A DNA stretch of 64,000 bases from Komagataeibacter xylinus (lineage in GTDB: Bacteria; Pseudomonadota; Alphaproteobacteria; Acetobacterales; Acetobacteraceae), in NCBI RefSeq assembly GCF_009834365.1, contig NZ_CP041348.1:2951001-3015000 (forward strand), given 5' to 3'. Positions 25,237-34,362 of this stretch are shown here, piece by piece. The notes under the pieces were generated by a model. The model was given only the letters and a program-made list of their open reading frames with translations, was not told the origin of the DNA and did not search any database. The translations under genes were made by a program, and so were the position numbers. Every line of letters begins with the position of its first letter. The stretch's first letter is position 1.

Positions 25237-26228
25237 CCCAGACAACGTCCTTCCCCCTGCATGACATCGCAACCGTGCCGGAAACTGCCACCGCACCCCC
25301 CAAGGCATGGCCATCTGGCCTTCTGCCCTGGCTGGCGGGGCCTGCGTGGTTCCTCGCTGCTTTTGTGACATGGTTCTGGCCAGATGCTGATGATTTTCCG
25401 GCCACTGACAGTCTTGCCATTGTATTCGCAATCATAGGTATCGTTCTTGTGCCCGCAGCGCTGCTACGGCGCTTTTCAGCAAAAGCACCCTGGATGATCG
25501 CCCTCGCTCTCGGCTTTGCTGCGTGGGAAGGGGTTCAGGCCAAACTGCTGCTCCTGCCCCGTCCCTTTTTTGGCACGCCACAGGACCTGCTGGATGTGTT
25601 CATGACGGACTGGCACAAACTGGGGGACAGCCTGCTCCATTCCCTGGGCCTGCTCGCGGTTGGTTACATCACGGGGTCCGTGCTGGGGATTGCCATTGGG
25701 GTCGGACTGGGTCGTTCGGCCCGGTTCCGCTACTGGGTGCAGCCCATCATAAGGCTGGTCGGCCCGCTCCCGCCTGTTGCCCTGCTGCCTCTGGCTTTTG
25801 TGATCATTCCCTCAAGCTGGGCGGCAAGCGAGGCGCTGATGGCGCTGGCCTCGGCCTTTCCGGTCATTGTGCTGACATGGTCGGGCATCTCGGCGGTGGA
25901 CCCGGCCTATTACGACGTGGCCCGCACCATGGGGGCCCGTGACCGCTTTCTGGTTTTTCGTGTGGCACTGCCTGCGGCTGCCCCGCAGATATTCGTAGGC
26001 CTGTTCATGGGGCTGGGCATGTCTTTTGCCATGCTGGTCGTGGCTGAAATGCTGGGCGTCAAGTCAGGACTTGGCTTTTACATGCAGTGGGCACAGGGGT
26101 GGGCGGCCTATCCCAACATGTATGCCGCCCTTGCGGTCATGTCGCTTATGTGCACCGGCCTGATTACCATTTTGTTCCGTATACGTGACCGTATTCTTGG
26201 CTGGCAGAAGGATGGACTGAAATGGTAA
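25233..26228 (+). CDS. Sulfonate-type ABC transporter permease (SsuC-like)
   Basis: The 331-aa membrane protein has an N-terminal extension with about two to three extra helices (to about residue 110) before the usual SsuC/TauC core. The core carries the docking loop VARTMGARDRFLVFRVALPAAAPQIFVGL and MLVVAEMLGVKSGLGF. It is thus longer than E. coli SsuC (about 263 aa). It overlaps its binding-protein and ATPase genes by 4 and 7 bases. Confidence 0.87.
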   Translation: MTQTTSFPLHDIATVPETATAPPKAWPSGLLPWLAGPAWFLAAFVTWFWPDADDFPATDSLAIVFAIIGIVLVPAALLRRFSAKAPWMIALALGFAAWEGVQAKLLLLPRPFFGTPQDLLDVFMTDWHKLGDSLLHSLGLLAVGYITGSVLGIAIGVGLGRSARFRYWVQPIIRLVGPLPPVALLPLAFVIIPSSWAASEALMALASAFPVIVLTWSGISAVDPAYYDVARTMGARDRFLVFRVALPAAAPQIFVGLFMGLGMSFAMLVVAEMLGVKSGLGFYMQWAQGWAAYPNMYAALAVMSLMCTGLITILFRIRDRILGWQKDGLKW

Positions 26229-26989
26229 ACGCCACCACGACCCCACTGGGTATCCAGCTTCACAATGTAAGTCACGGCTATGATATCAGGGGGCGTTTTA
26301 CGCCCGTTCTGGAAAATGTGAACCTGAATATCGCGCCGGGTGAGTTCATTGCCCTGCTGGGGCCCTCAGGCTGCGGCAAATCCACCCTGCTGCGGCTGGT
26401 GGCCGGCCTTGAAACACCGCATGCCGGCCGCCTGCTGGCTGATGGCACGCCCATAACCGGCCCCGGACCGGACCGAATTGTCATGTTTCAGGACCCGACT
26501 CTTTACCCATGGCGCAGCGTACGGGCCAATGTTGCACTCAGTCAGGATATTTCTGGCAGGGTGGACAATGCGGCGGTGGATGCCGCCATTGCCATGGTCG
26601 GGCTGCAGGGGTTTGAACGTGCCTGGCCGCACCAGCTTTCTGGCGGCATGGCGCAGCGGGCGGCACTGGCACGGGCACTGGTCAATAATCCACGCCTGCT
26701 CATTCTCGATGAACCCCTTGGCAAGCTGGACAGCCTGACACGGCTGACCATGCAGACCGAACTGCTACGCCTGTGGCAGGACCGGGGCTTTACCGTCATC
26801 ATGGTCACGCATGACGTGGAAGAAGCATTATTGCTGGCCACAAGGGTTATTACCTTCAGTTCACGCCCGGCCAGCGTGGTGTCGAATATCAATATCGACC
26901 TGCCCTATCACCGTCATCGCGATGATCCGCACCTGCTTGCATTGCGCCGCGATATCCTGGTCCAGCTCGGGCATAGTGCGGACTGGTAA
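26222..26989 (+). CDS. Sulfonate-type ABC transporter ATPase (SsuB-like)
   Basis: The 255-aa ATPase has Walker [17 protein letters not shown], a Q-loop in [14 protein letters not shown], signature [15 protein letters not shown], Walker [16 protein letters not shown] and the H-loop [12 protein letters not shown]. This is the typical SsuB/TauB/NrtD layout. It closes the importer operon. The next 271 bases (26990-27260) are AT-rich and hold no gene; a promoter for the thioredoxin gene is likely there. Confidence 0.9.
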   Translation: MVNATTTPLGIQLHNVSHGYDIRGRFTPVLENVNLNIAPGEFIALLGPSGCGKSTLLRLVAGLETPHAGRLLADGTPITGPGPDRIVMFQDPTLYPWRSVRANVALSQDISGRVDNAAVDAAIAMVGLQGFERAWPHQLSGGMAQRAALARALVNNPRLLILDEPLGKLDSLTRLTMQTELLRLWQDRGFTVIMVTHDVEEALLLATRVITFSSRPASVVSNINIDLPYHRHRDDPHLLALRRDILVQLGHSADW

Positions 26990-27260
26990 CCGGCGGCAAT
27001 GCCCGCAACATGCGGTCAGAAACCGAATTGAGCGGGAGGAAATCGCATGGTCGGGGAACCGTTCTCATGGCGTTAAATCCGGATCAGGGAAGAGAATATC
27101 ATAATTAACGAATTAAGGGTGTTGATTTAAAATAGGACGAAGATTATAGATGTTTCTAATGTCTGCCCGAGCAATCCTGTTCAGAGGTCATGAGCCGGTT
27201 TTCGTGCCCGAAGCCCTTTTGTTTCCTGCAATAGAATGAATTCATTCGGGAGCGATATGC

Positions 27261-27806
27261 ATGAATTATTCTTCCCTGACTCAAAAAATCTTCCTGACAT
27301 TGGCCCTGTGCGTTCCCGTTGGCCAGACAGCCTTTGCCGCACCGCCACCTCCAGCCTTCGGCACGGACCCCATCATCCCGGTCAGTCACCCCTATGGCGC
27401 GGCGGAGGGAGCGCAGCAGGCTGTTGATGCCGCCTTTCAACAGGCCCGACAGACCGGCCGGAAAGTATTGCTTGATTTCGGTGCCAACTGGTGCCCCGAT
27501 TGCCAGATACTGGCAGGCGTGCTGAAACGCCCGGCCATTGCGGCATGGGTTGACCAGAACTTCGTGGTTGTAGCCCTCAATGTTGACCGTGCCTCCGGCC
27601 CCACAGCCCCCGGTGAGCGCTTCAACAATAATGTGGATATCGCACGCAAATACGGTGTCACCATCAAGGCCATTCCCGCCGTACTGGTCTTTACGCCCGA
27701 AGGCAGGCTGCTCAATGGTGACAACGCACTGGTGCTGGGCAATGCGCGCACCCTGTCCGGGCAGGCCATTGTGGATCAACTGAATGAATGGGCGCAGCAT
27801 TCCTGA
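27261..27806 (+). CDS. Periplasmic thioredoxin-like protein
   Basis: The 181-aa protein has a signal peptide (MNYSSLTQKIFLTLALCVPVGQTAFAA) and a thioredoxin fold with DFGANWCPDCQILAG, where WCPDC replaces WCGPC. A cis-Pro loop AIPAVLVFTPEG follows, so the redox site looks functional. It is close to the YbbN/DUF953-like thioredoxins with a CPDC site. It lies between an organosulfur importer and a TonB receptor and could reduce disulfide forms of the substrate in the periplasm. Confidence 0.8.
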   Translation: MNYSSLTQKIFLTLALCVPVGQTAFAAPPPPAFGTDPIIPVSHPYGAAEGAQQAVDAAFQQARQTGRKVLLDFGANWCPDCQILAGVLKRPAIAAWVDQNFVVVALNVDRASGPTAPGERFNNNVDIARKYGVTIKAIPAVLVFTPEGRLLNGDNALVLGNARTLSGQAIVDQLNEWAQHS

Positions 27807-27857
27807 TCCTGCGCTGCGTCACATGATCCCTGTTATCCTCTGACCTTAATTTCCCTT

Positions 27858-27881
27858 GTTCGGCTTCTGAGCAAGCCGGAC
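27858..27881 (+). terminator. Hairpin after the thioredoxin gene
   Basis: GTTCGGCTT and AAGCCGGAC pair (one G-T wobble) around a 6-base loop, followed by a short GGGG-TCTG-CCCC stem. It lies 52 bases after the stop. The remaining bases to 28155 are AT-rich with no gene and probably carry the promoter of the TonB receptor. Confidence 0.45.
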
Positions 27882-28155
27882 GGGGTCTGCCCCGCACCTT
27901 TGTGCATACTGATACTTAACGCGGCCGGTAATTCGTGTGCGGCGGCATCTGGCATGTCATCTTTCTGAATACCCTGCTTTCGCACTCATTCCTCACGAAT
28001 AGTGCATTCGGTCATGAAATCCTTGTATTCATTGAGTTTTTCTAATATGACACAGCTTGAAAATTCATTCATTAATTACAAGAAACACAGTTGAAAAAAT
28101 AATTCACATAATATAGTGCGTGATCTGGATTTGTCTTTTTTTCCAGGAGCTTATT

Positions 28156-30687
28156 GTGCACTCACGCCGTTCGATCATGGCCCGCCCTGCCCGTTTTACA
28201 CGGCCTCTGTTTCTGGGAACAACATCCATATTCTGCCTGCTGGCTGAACCGCTACATGCCCAGAGCGCAGGCACTCCCCTGCCTGAACAGCACCAGCCCG
28301 AAGGCGAGAAAACAGCAGCGGTATCGCGTGCCCGGCAACTGAGCGTGGCTACCCCTCATCATGCAGCCGGGCAGGACGCAACTGGCACCGAGACCATTAT
28401 CGTGACCGGCACGCGTGAAATCGGCAAAAAAGCGCGCGATAGTATTTCGCCTGTCGATATCATCACGGCACGCCAGCTTTCCGAGACGGGCATGCCCTCC
28501 CTTCGTGAAGCGCTGACCCAGCTCACGCCATCACTGACCATGCCCACGAGCGGATATGATGCAGGGGCCCTGACCTCGGCCTTCAGCCTGCGTGGGCTGA
28601 GCCCGAACGAAACCCTTGTGCTCGTTGATGGCAAGCGACGGCATACCACAGCCAATATCTATGCTGATCCCGGCCCCCAGCAGGGCAGCACGCCAGTTGA
28701 TATCGACATGATTCCGCTTGCCGCGATCGATCATGTCGAGATCCTGCGCGATGGCGCCTCGGCCCAGTACGGGTCCGACGCGGTGGCCGGGGTAGTGAAC
28801 ATCATCCTGAAAAAACAGGACCATGGTTTCCATGCCCAGTCCCTTACCGGCATCACCGCGTCAAAGGACGGGTTCGAGCAGGGCATCTACATGGATGGCG
28901 GCGCAAAACTGACGGATCGCGGCTATATCCATATCAGTGGTGATTATGTGCATGAGGATCATACCTATCGCAGCGCGCCAGACCTGCGTACCGGCACCAC
29001 GGCCAACAAACTGCTGGGGCAACCTGAACAGACACGCGAAACCGTGGCCATAAAGGCCGGTTACCATATACTGGACAACCTGGAAGCCTATGCGGTGGCA
29101 ACTTACGCACACCGCCACGCGGAATCCTTCCAAAACTATCGCACAGCCAGTTCCCTGCAGAACTATCCGGGTTATGCTGCCCTTTATCCTGATGGTTACT
29201 CGCCTGTCATGACCATGGATGAAAACGACTGGGAAGTTACAGCAGGCCTGCGTGGCGAACTGGCGCATTGGCACTGGGACCTGTCATCGGTCTACGGGCG
29301 CGATTACGACCGGATCGGGATTGCGAGTTCAGCCAACCTGGGGCTCTCCACAGCCACGGGGCGCACACCAACCGATTTTGATGCCCAGGGCTACAGTAAC
29401 GAACAGTGGAGCAACACGTTCGACCTGAGCAGGGCTTTCCATATTCATGGCTGGCCGCATGCAATCAACGTGGCGGGAGGGGCATCATACCGCTATGAAA
29501 GCTACAGCATCGCCACCGGCTCGGCTGATTCCATTTATGGTAGCGGTTCAGATGCTCTGCAGGGAACCGTGGCCGCCAATGCCGGCAATTACAACCGTGA
29601 TGTTATTGGCGGTTATATTGATGTCGCGACCCATCTGGCAAAGAACCTGCAACTCGACCTGGCGGGTCGATATGAACATTATACCGATGTAGGCGATACG
29701 CAGACCGGCAAGGTTGCCCTGCGTTATGATCCCCTGCCCTGGCTGGGCCTGCGCGCCACGATCTCGAACGGTTTCCATGCGCCAACGCTGGCGCAGGAAT
29801 ATTACAGCGCCGTTGCGGTTTCCCCGTCCGCCGCGCGCGGCATCATCGCGGCCAATTCACCCGGTGCGCGCGCGAATGGCGCAGGTGAACTCAAGCCGGA
29901 ACGCTCGACCAGTGTTTCAGGCGGGATCGTGCTCGAACCTGTCAGGCAGTTGCACATCACTGCGGATGTCTACCAGATCAACCTGCGCGACCAGATCCTG
30001 CCGGGCGGTAACGTATATGGCACGAATGCCCTTTCGGCACTGCAGATGAACGGGTTCACGCTGCCCGCCGATGCGGCCTCATGGGGCAGTTCGCTCTCTA
30101 CCCACTGGTTCGCGAATGTGGCAAGCACGCGCACGCAGGGGCTGGACATCACCGCGACATATCCGACACGACTGGGGAGCAGGACTGGCAAAATCGACTG
30201 GGATGTGGGCATCAACCTCAACCGCACGCGCCTCACCCATCAGGCCGATGCATCGGATGGCACATCCCTGCTGACAGCCCAGAGCATTGCCTATATTACA
30301 ACAGCCTACCCGCGCAGCAAGATGATCTGGGGGGGCCGCTTTACAAGCGGCAATGGCAAATGGACCATTGGCGTGCATGAAATACGCTGGGGGCAGACCA
30401 CTTCGGAGCTGACCGACTATACGGGAGCAACGAACAGCTCCAGCCTCAGTGCCTATTCATTTACCCAATTCCATAATGCCCCCAAATTCGTGACCAATCT
30501 GGACATCACCTACCGGGTCATGCCGCAACTGTCCTTCACGCTCGGGGCCAATAATCTGTTCAATGCCATGCCATCGCGCGTGCCGGAGGGAAACCGCTAC
30601 CTGGGCGTGCCCCAGTATTACATGAGCACATCACAACTCGGCATAAACGGTGGATTTTATTACCTGAAGGCGGATGTGAGGCTATAG
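28156..30687 (+). CDS. TonB-dependent outer-membrane receptor
   Basis: The protein of about 843 aa has a signal peptide ending near LHAQSAG, a plug domain beginning with TETIIVTGTREIGKKARDSI and containing ALTSAFSLRGLSPNETLVLVDGKRR and VEILRDGASAQYGSDAVAGVVNI, then a beta-barrel ending in the Leu-terminal strand YYLKADVRL. GTG 28156 is chosen since AGGAG lies 6 bases upstream; ATG 28177 is the alternative. It follows an organosulfur importer and thioredoxin on the same strand, so it may import a sulfur compound rather than a siderophore. The ligand cannot be read from the sequence. Confidence 0.88.
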   Translation: MHSRRSIMARPARFTRPLFLGTTSIFCLLAEPLHAQSAGTPLPEQHQPEGEKTAAVSRARQLSVATPHHAAGQDATGTETIIVTGTREIGKKARDSISPVDIITARQLSETGMPSLREALTQLTPSLTMPTSGYDAGALTSAFSLRGLSPNETLVLVDGKRRHTTANIYADPGPQQGSTPVDIDMIPLAAIDHVEILRDGASAQYGSDAVAGVVNIILKKQDHGFHAQSLTGITASKDGFEQGIYMDGGAKLTDRGYIHISGDYVHEDHTYRSAPDLRTGTTANKLLGQPEQTRETVAIKAGYHILDNLEAYAVATYAHRHAESFQNYRTASSLQNYPGYAALYPDGYSPVMTMDENDWEVTAGLRGELAHWHWDLSSVYGRDYDRIGIASSANLGLSTATGRTPTDFDAQGYSNEQWSNTFDLSRAFHIHGWPHAINVAGGASYRYESYSIATGSADSIYGSGSDALQGTVAANAGNYNRDVIGGYIDVATHLAKNLQLDLAGRYEHYTDVGDTQTGKVALRYDPLPWLGLRATISNGFHAPTLAQEYYSAVAVSPSAARGIIAANSPGARANGAGELKPERSTSVSGGIVLEPVRQLHITADVYQINLRDQILPGGNVYGTNALSALQMNGFTLPADAASWGSSLSTHWFANVASTRTQGLDITATYPTRLGSRTGKIDWDVGINLNRTRLTHQADASDGTSLLTAQSIAYITTAYPRSKMIWGGRFTSGNGKWTIGVHEIRWGQTTSELTDYTGATNSSSLSAYSFTQFHNAPKFVTNLDITYRVMPQLSFTLGANNLFNAMPSRVPEGNRYLGVPQYYMSTSQLGINGGFYYLKADVRL

Positions 30688-30860
30688 CCCCGGATCTTTC
30701 TGGCTGATAGGGAAAAGTCAGTAACGGCCTGATGGCAGTCAACTGACCTTTACCGCCTCAGGGTGCCTTCTGGGGCACTCCGTTGCGGGTACGCCCGCGC
30801 TCGGTGCTGTCGTGAAGGAGGTGTCTTTTCCACGGAGGCGTCGTTGCTCATGACAGAAAA

Positions 30861-30897
30861 ATCATACGCGAGAGTAAGTAATACCCTCGCGTATGAT
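30861..30897. terminator. Bidirectional terminator between two convergent TonB receptor genes
   Basis: ATCATACGCGAG and CTCGCGTATGAT form a perfect 12-bp stem, extended by GTA/TAC after one mismatch. A-rich sequence lies to the left and ATGGTTTT to the right, so T-runs follow the stem in both directions. It sits 7 bases from the stop of the minus-strand receptor. The other 170 bases to 30688 show no supported gene. Confidence 0.7.
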
Positions 30898-30903
30898 ATG
30901 GTT

Positions 30904-33318
30904 TTACAACCTGAACTGTGCCGTGACATAAATGGTGCGTGGGTCCGAGTAGGCTGCGGCATACCCCGTGCCTACACCGCCGCTGTAAAAATATGACAAT
31001 GTCTGCGGGTACCGATGATTTAACAGATTGCGCGCCTGCCCGGTTACGGTCCAGCGCTGATCGGGGCTTGTCCATGTTGCAATGGCATTGACATAAGTCT
31101 GGTCAGGCAGACGCGTCTGCGCATTTTCATTTCCATCAAGGAACAATGATGACTGGAATGATACATCTGCGCCGATCCTTAATTGCCCGGCAACGCGGGG
31201 CAGTGGCAGACGATAGTTGCTCGAAGCACTCATCTGGAAACGTGGTGAATATGGTAGCGCGTTGCCCGCACGTGGTGTTGTATTATAGCTGGTGTTGTTA
31301 GCCAGAACGGTGGCGGCAGATGAACGGCCATAGAACTCATCCAGCCTGGAATAGAGGTATGATGCTGTATAATGGATATCCCATGCACGCGTTACCTGCG
31401 CTGTTGCCTCAATTTCCGCTCCGACAGAATGTCCTTTCCCTGCATTGAAACGCTCGGATACGCCGGTAGTGGGGTTATAGGTGGTCATCTGTATATTATC
31501 AAAATTATTATAGAATAGCGCTCCATTAAAAGTCAGTATCCGTGGGAGTGGGCTGGTCTTCACACCAATTTCATATGTCGTAACCATTTCAGGATTGTAC
31601 GGGCTGGTCGCCTGTTGTGGAACGCCTGGTGTCTGCGCACGATAGTCGAAACCTCCTGATTTACTACCCTGAGAGATAGAAACATAGGACATGAGGTTTG
31701 GCAGTGCCTGCCAGCTCAATGTACCCTTGGGCAAAAGTTGAAACCAGCTTTTATGGGCTTCCGCTTCGTATGCCCATGCGGCTGCCCCCGGCGTACCAAA
31801 CAGCGTTGCAATATCCTGAGCCCAGCCCACTTCATGATTGGCCGTATGAGCAAGATAATTCAGCGTGGAAGAATTCGAATGGTCCTCCCAGTTAAAACGC
31901 AGGGCCGCGGTGGCAGTAAGTCTGGGAGTGATTTTATATTCAGCCTGCCCGTAAACTGCCCAGTTCCGTGTCTGCTGGTCGATGACAGAATATACCGGAG
32001 TATAAAGCTGATTTGCTGATATGGCAGGTGACGCGGTGGCCCCCAGGAAACCGTTGGCAGGCGTATTCGCACGACGGTTGGTATACCAGTCCTCATATTC
32101 AAAAAATGCGCCGGTAGTAAAGGATATCTTGTTGTAAACACCATGCAGGCTCAGATTCTCGGAATAAGAGCGGTCCGTATATTTCACCCATTGTGAACTC
32201 TGGGCATAATATGAACCATAATTGTCGTACATTCCGATATTGTCATATCCCCGGATTCCGGTTGTGGAATGCAGGGAAAGATGATCGTTTATAATATAGT
32301 TTATATTTCCTGTAAAACCTATTTCACTATAATTATTTTGTGGATAAACAGACGAATAAAGTCCATATCGGTACGTGTTGTTTATATTCCCGTATCCACG
32401 ATTGGAACTGTTATCAACCGTTCCATCAAAAGCTAATGTAATATCCCATCGACTATTGGGCGTGAAGCGGATCTTGCCACGTGCCTGAGAAAAATCGATA
32501 TCATTTTCCTGCCGGTCGAGCGTGTAATTATGGTCTATGCCGTCTCTCGCATGTCGATCAAATGAAATGCTGGCATATACCTTGTCCTTGACGAGCGCAC
32601 CGCTCGCCATGCCAGCAATACGATATTCGTTATACGTACCGTAACCTGCCAGAAGGCTGAGATGCCGCGCGTTGGTGGGAGCGAGCGTATTGATGCGGAC
32701 GGCCCCGCCCTCTGCCTGATGACCATAATCAAAGCCCACGGGACCACGATCAATCTGGACATTATCAACGTCCAGAAGTTCCTGCATGGTACCTATATTG
32801 CGTGGAAGATATACTCCATCAACATATGTGCCGACTGACGGTTCACCCTGCGGATCAAGTTCGCCGATCCCGCGGATAAAATAATTTGTGGCGGAAAATC
32901 CTACGGTTGCCCGCGGCTGATACAGATTGGGAGTCTGGTTGCTGAGTTGTCTCACATCCGTGACGCCCAGCTCACGCAGGCGCTCGGCTGACAGGATCGA
33001 AACGGATGAAGGTGTTTTCTGGACTTTTTCGCGCAACTGAGCCGTATGTGACTGCTGATGCACATGAATATTTTCTACCTTTCCCGCAATCCTCCCTCCT
33101 GTCGAGCCATTCTCCTGCGCGGTATTGGCAGGTATCGACGTCTTACGCGCTGCGCTGACCTGGCGCGGCGGCTGTTCAGCAGCGAATGCCGAATTTCCTA
33201 GCAGGAAGATGGGCGAGAGGCTGAAAAGAAGTGCGGACCGGTAGCTTCTTACCGATTTTCGCGGTGGTGATATCCGATGCAACAGAAATGAAATTCCGGT
33301 AACTTCAGATATATTCAT
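30904..33318 (-). CDS. TonB-dependent outer-membrane receptor (second)
   Basis: The product of about 804 aa has a signal peptide ending near GNSAFAAEQ, a plug domain with QKTPSSVSILSAERLRELGV, NYFIRGIGELDPQGEPSVGTYVDGVYLPR and DVDNVQIDRGPVGFDYGHQAEGGAVRI, and a barrel ending in YVTAQFRL. AAAGGAG on the minus strand supports ATG 33318. Its GC content is lower than that of the first receptor, suggesting a different origin. Receptors with this plug are often called pesticin- or ferric-siderophore-type, but the ligand is unknown. Confidence 0.87.
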   Translation of the reverse strand: MNISEVTGISFLLHRISPPRKSVRSYRSALLFSLSPIFLLGNSAFAAEQPPRQVSAARKTSIPANTAQENGSTGGRIAGKVENIHVHQQSHTAQLREKVQKTPSSVSILSAERLRELGVTDVRQLSNQTPNLYQPRATVGFSATNYFIRGIGELDPQGEPSVGTYVDGVYLPRNIGTMQELLDVDNVQIDRGPVGFDYGHQAEGGAVRINTLAPTNARHLSLLAGYGTYNEYRIAGMASGALVKDKVYASISFDRHARDGIDHNYTLDRQENDIDFSQARGKIRFTPNSRWDITLAFDGTVDNSSNRGYGNINNTYRYGLYSSVYPQNNYSEIGFTGNINYIINDHLSLHSTTGIRGYDNIGMYDNYGSYYAQSSQWVKYTDRSYSENLSLHGVYNKISFTTGAFFEYEDWYTNRRANTPANGFLGATASPAISANQLYTPVYSVIDQQTRNWAVYGQAEYKITPRLTATAALRFNWEDHSNSSTLNYLAHTANHEVGWAQDIATLFGTPGAAAWAYEAEAHKSWFQLLPKGTLSWQALPNLMSYVSISQGSKSGGFDYRAQTPGVPQQATSPYNPEMVTTYEIGVKTSPLPRILTFNGALFYNNFDNIQMTTYNPTTGVSERFNAGKGHSVGAEIEATAQVTRAWDIHYTASYLYSRLDEFYGRSSAATVLANNTSYNTTPRAGNALPYSPRFQMSASSNYRLPLPRVAGQLRIGADVSFQSSLFLDGNENAQTRLPDQTYVNAIATWTSPDQRWTVTGQARNLLNHRYPQTLSYFYSGGVGTGYAAAYSDPRTIYVTAQFRL

Positions 33319-33679
33319 CACATATCTCCTTTATGTATATTATTTTCAGTGGAATATAATTTCCATCATCCTACTTTGTTTTTTTATGATTACACAATGA
33401 TGACGAATGTTTATTTTGTAAAATTGTGACTTTACTATTTTTAATACAATTTTTCTGTCAGAATCTGGAATTCTTCTTACATCATAAGAATGGAAGAAAT
33501 AGCCTGAACAGGCGTTTCCATGGCAGAAACATGGACGATATGGAAACCTTTGACTGAGGCGGTTCACCTGCGAAGCAAAACAACAGTCACTGGGTCTGCA
33601 GCGCATGTGATCGGTGATATTTTGACATCACGAGAATGGCGCGAAATGGTGGAGAATATTGCATCTGAACCGGGGGCAT
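33319..33679. other. AT-rich upstream region of the second TonB receptor
   Basis: The first 160 bases are very AT-rich and should hold the promoter of the minus-strand receptor. No clear Fur-type box was recognised by eye. The rest shows only short frames without motifs and merges into the decayed transposase. Confidence 0.4.
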
Positions 33680-34116
33680 GCTGGCGAGAGGCACAGCTTG
33701 CGCCCGTTGGATAATGCGTGGCGTGTTTCTTCTGGTGCAGATCATCCAGTTGCTGTCATAACCCCGATCAGCGATGAGTTCTTCTGTCCCGTCGGCACGG
33801 TCTGCAAGCAGCACATCAGTTCCTTTGAACCACGGACCTGTCCAGCAGTCAGATGCAGGTGGACAGGCCGGCCCAGGCCATCACACACAACATGCAGCTT
33901 TGAGGCGTGTCGCATTGATCATCAGACGCATGGAATGACCGGCCTGTTCTGTCTGGGTAATGAATATCCGGTCAAAGACAACCCGACCGGCCCCATCGGA
34001 TAAAACGGTTGTATAAGGTCTTGTAAGGGCCATACCCTTTCGGGGCATCTTTTCACTGAAATCCGTTTTGAATCACATAAACGATCCTGCCGGTCATCCA
34101 CGCACGGCGCTCCATG
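33680..34116 (-). pseudogene. Decayed IS5-family transposase with internal deletion
   Basis: Read on the minus strand in shifting frames, the region gives fragments of an IS5/IS427-type transposase: GFQ-stop-KDAPKGYGPYKTLYNRFIRWG, then DRIFITQTEQ and MRLMINATRLKA, then CDGLGRPVHLHLTAGQV, then DVLLADRADGTEELIADRGYDSNW. There is at least one nonsense codon where Trp is expected and several frameshifts. The part between the first DDE aspartate region and CDGLGRP is shortened. No terminal repeats were recognised. It is unrelated in sequence to the intact IS1031-type element at 61585. Confidence 0.65.
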
Positions 34117-34362
34117 AGCCAGAAAAAATACGGCATATTTCTCGCCATCTGGCTCCCGGGCAGCGAAAACACATCACTCACACGCCCATCCTCCCTCACT
34201 GCGTGTGAATCCCGGAGCACAGCTCAATCCAACAAATTAATTGAGGTCTTGGAGCCAAGTTTCGTCACTGCCCGCATGCCGGGCAGGATGTATGGCCTTG
34301 CGCAGGGGGATATGCCACCATGCGGGTTACAATCATACACGACGACCCGGAAAAGAGACCTC

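Noticed and set aside
27807..28155. Possible riboswitch before the first TonB receptor
   Set aside because: Only a simple terminator-like hairpin was seen; no cobalamin, SAM or other aptamer core motif was recognised.
30763..30996. Short frames between the two TonB receptors
   Set aside because: They overlap the terminator and the end of the second receptor, and have no motif. A strong GGAGG in the area on its own does not support a gene.
33520..33714. Plus-strand frame of 64 codons near the IS remnant
   Set aside because: It runs opposite the decayed transposase region and has no recognisable features.
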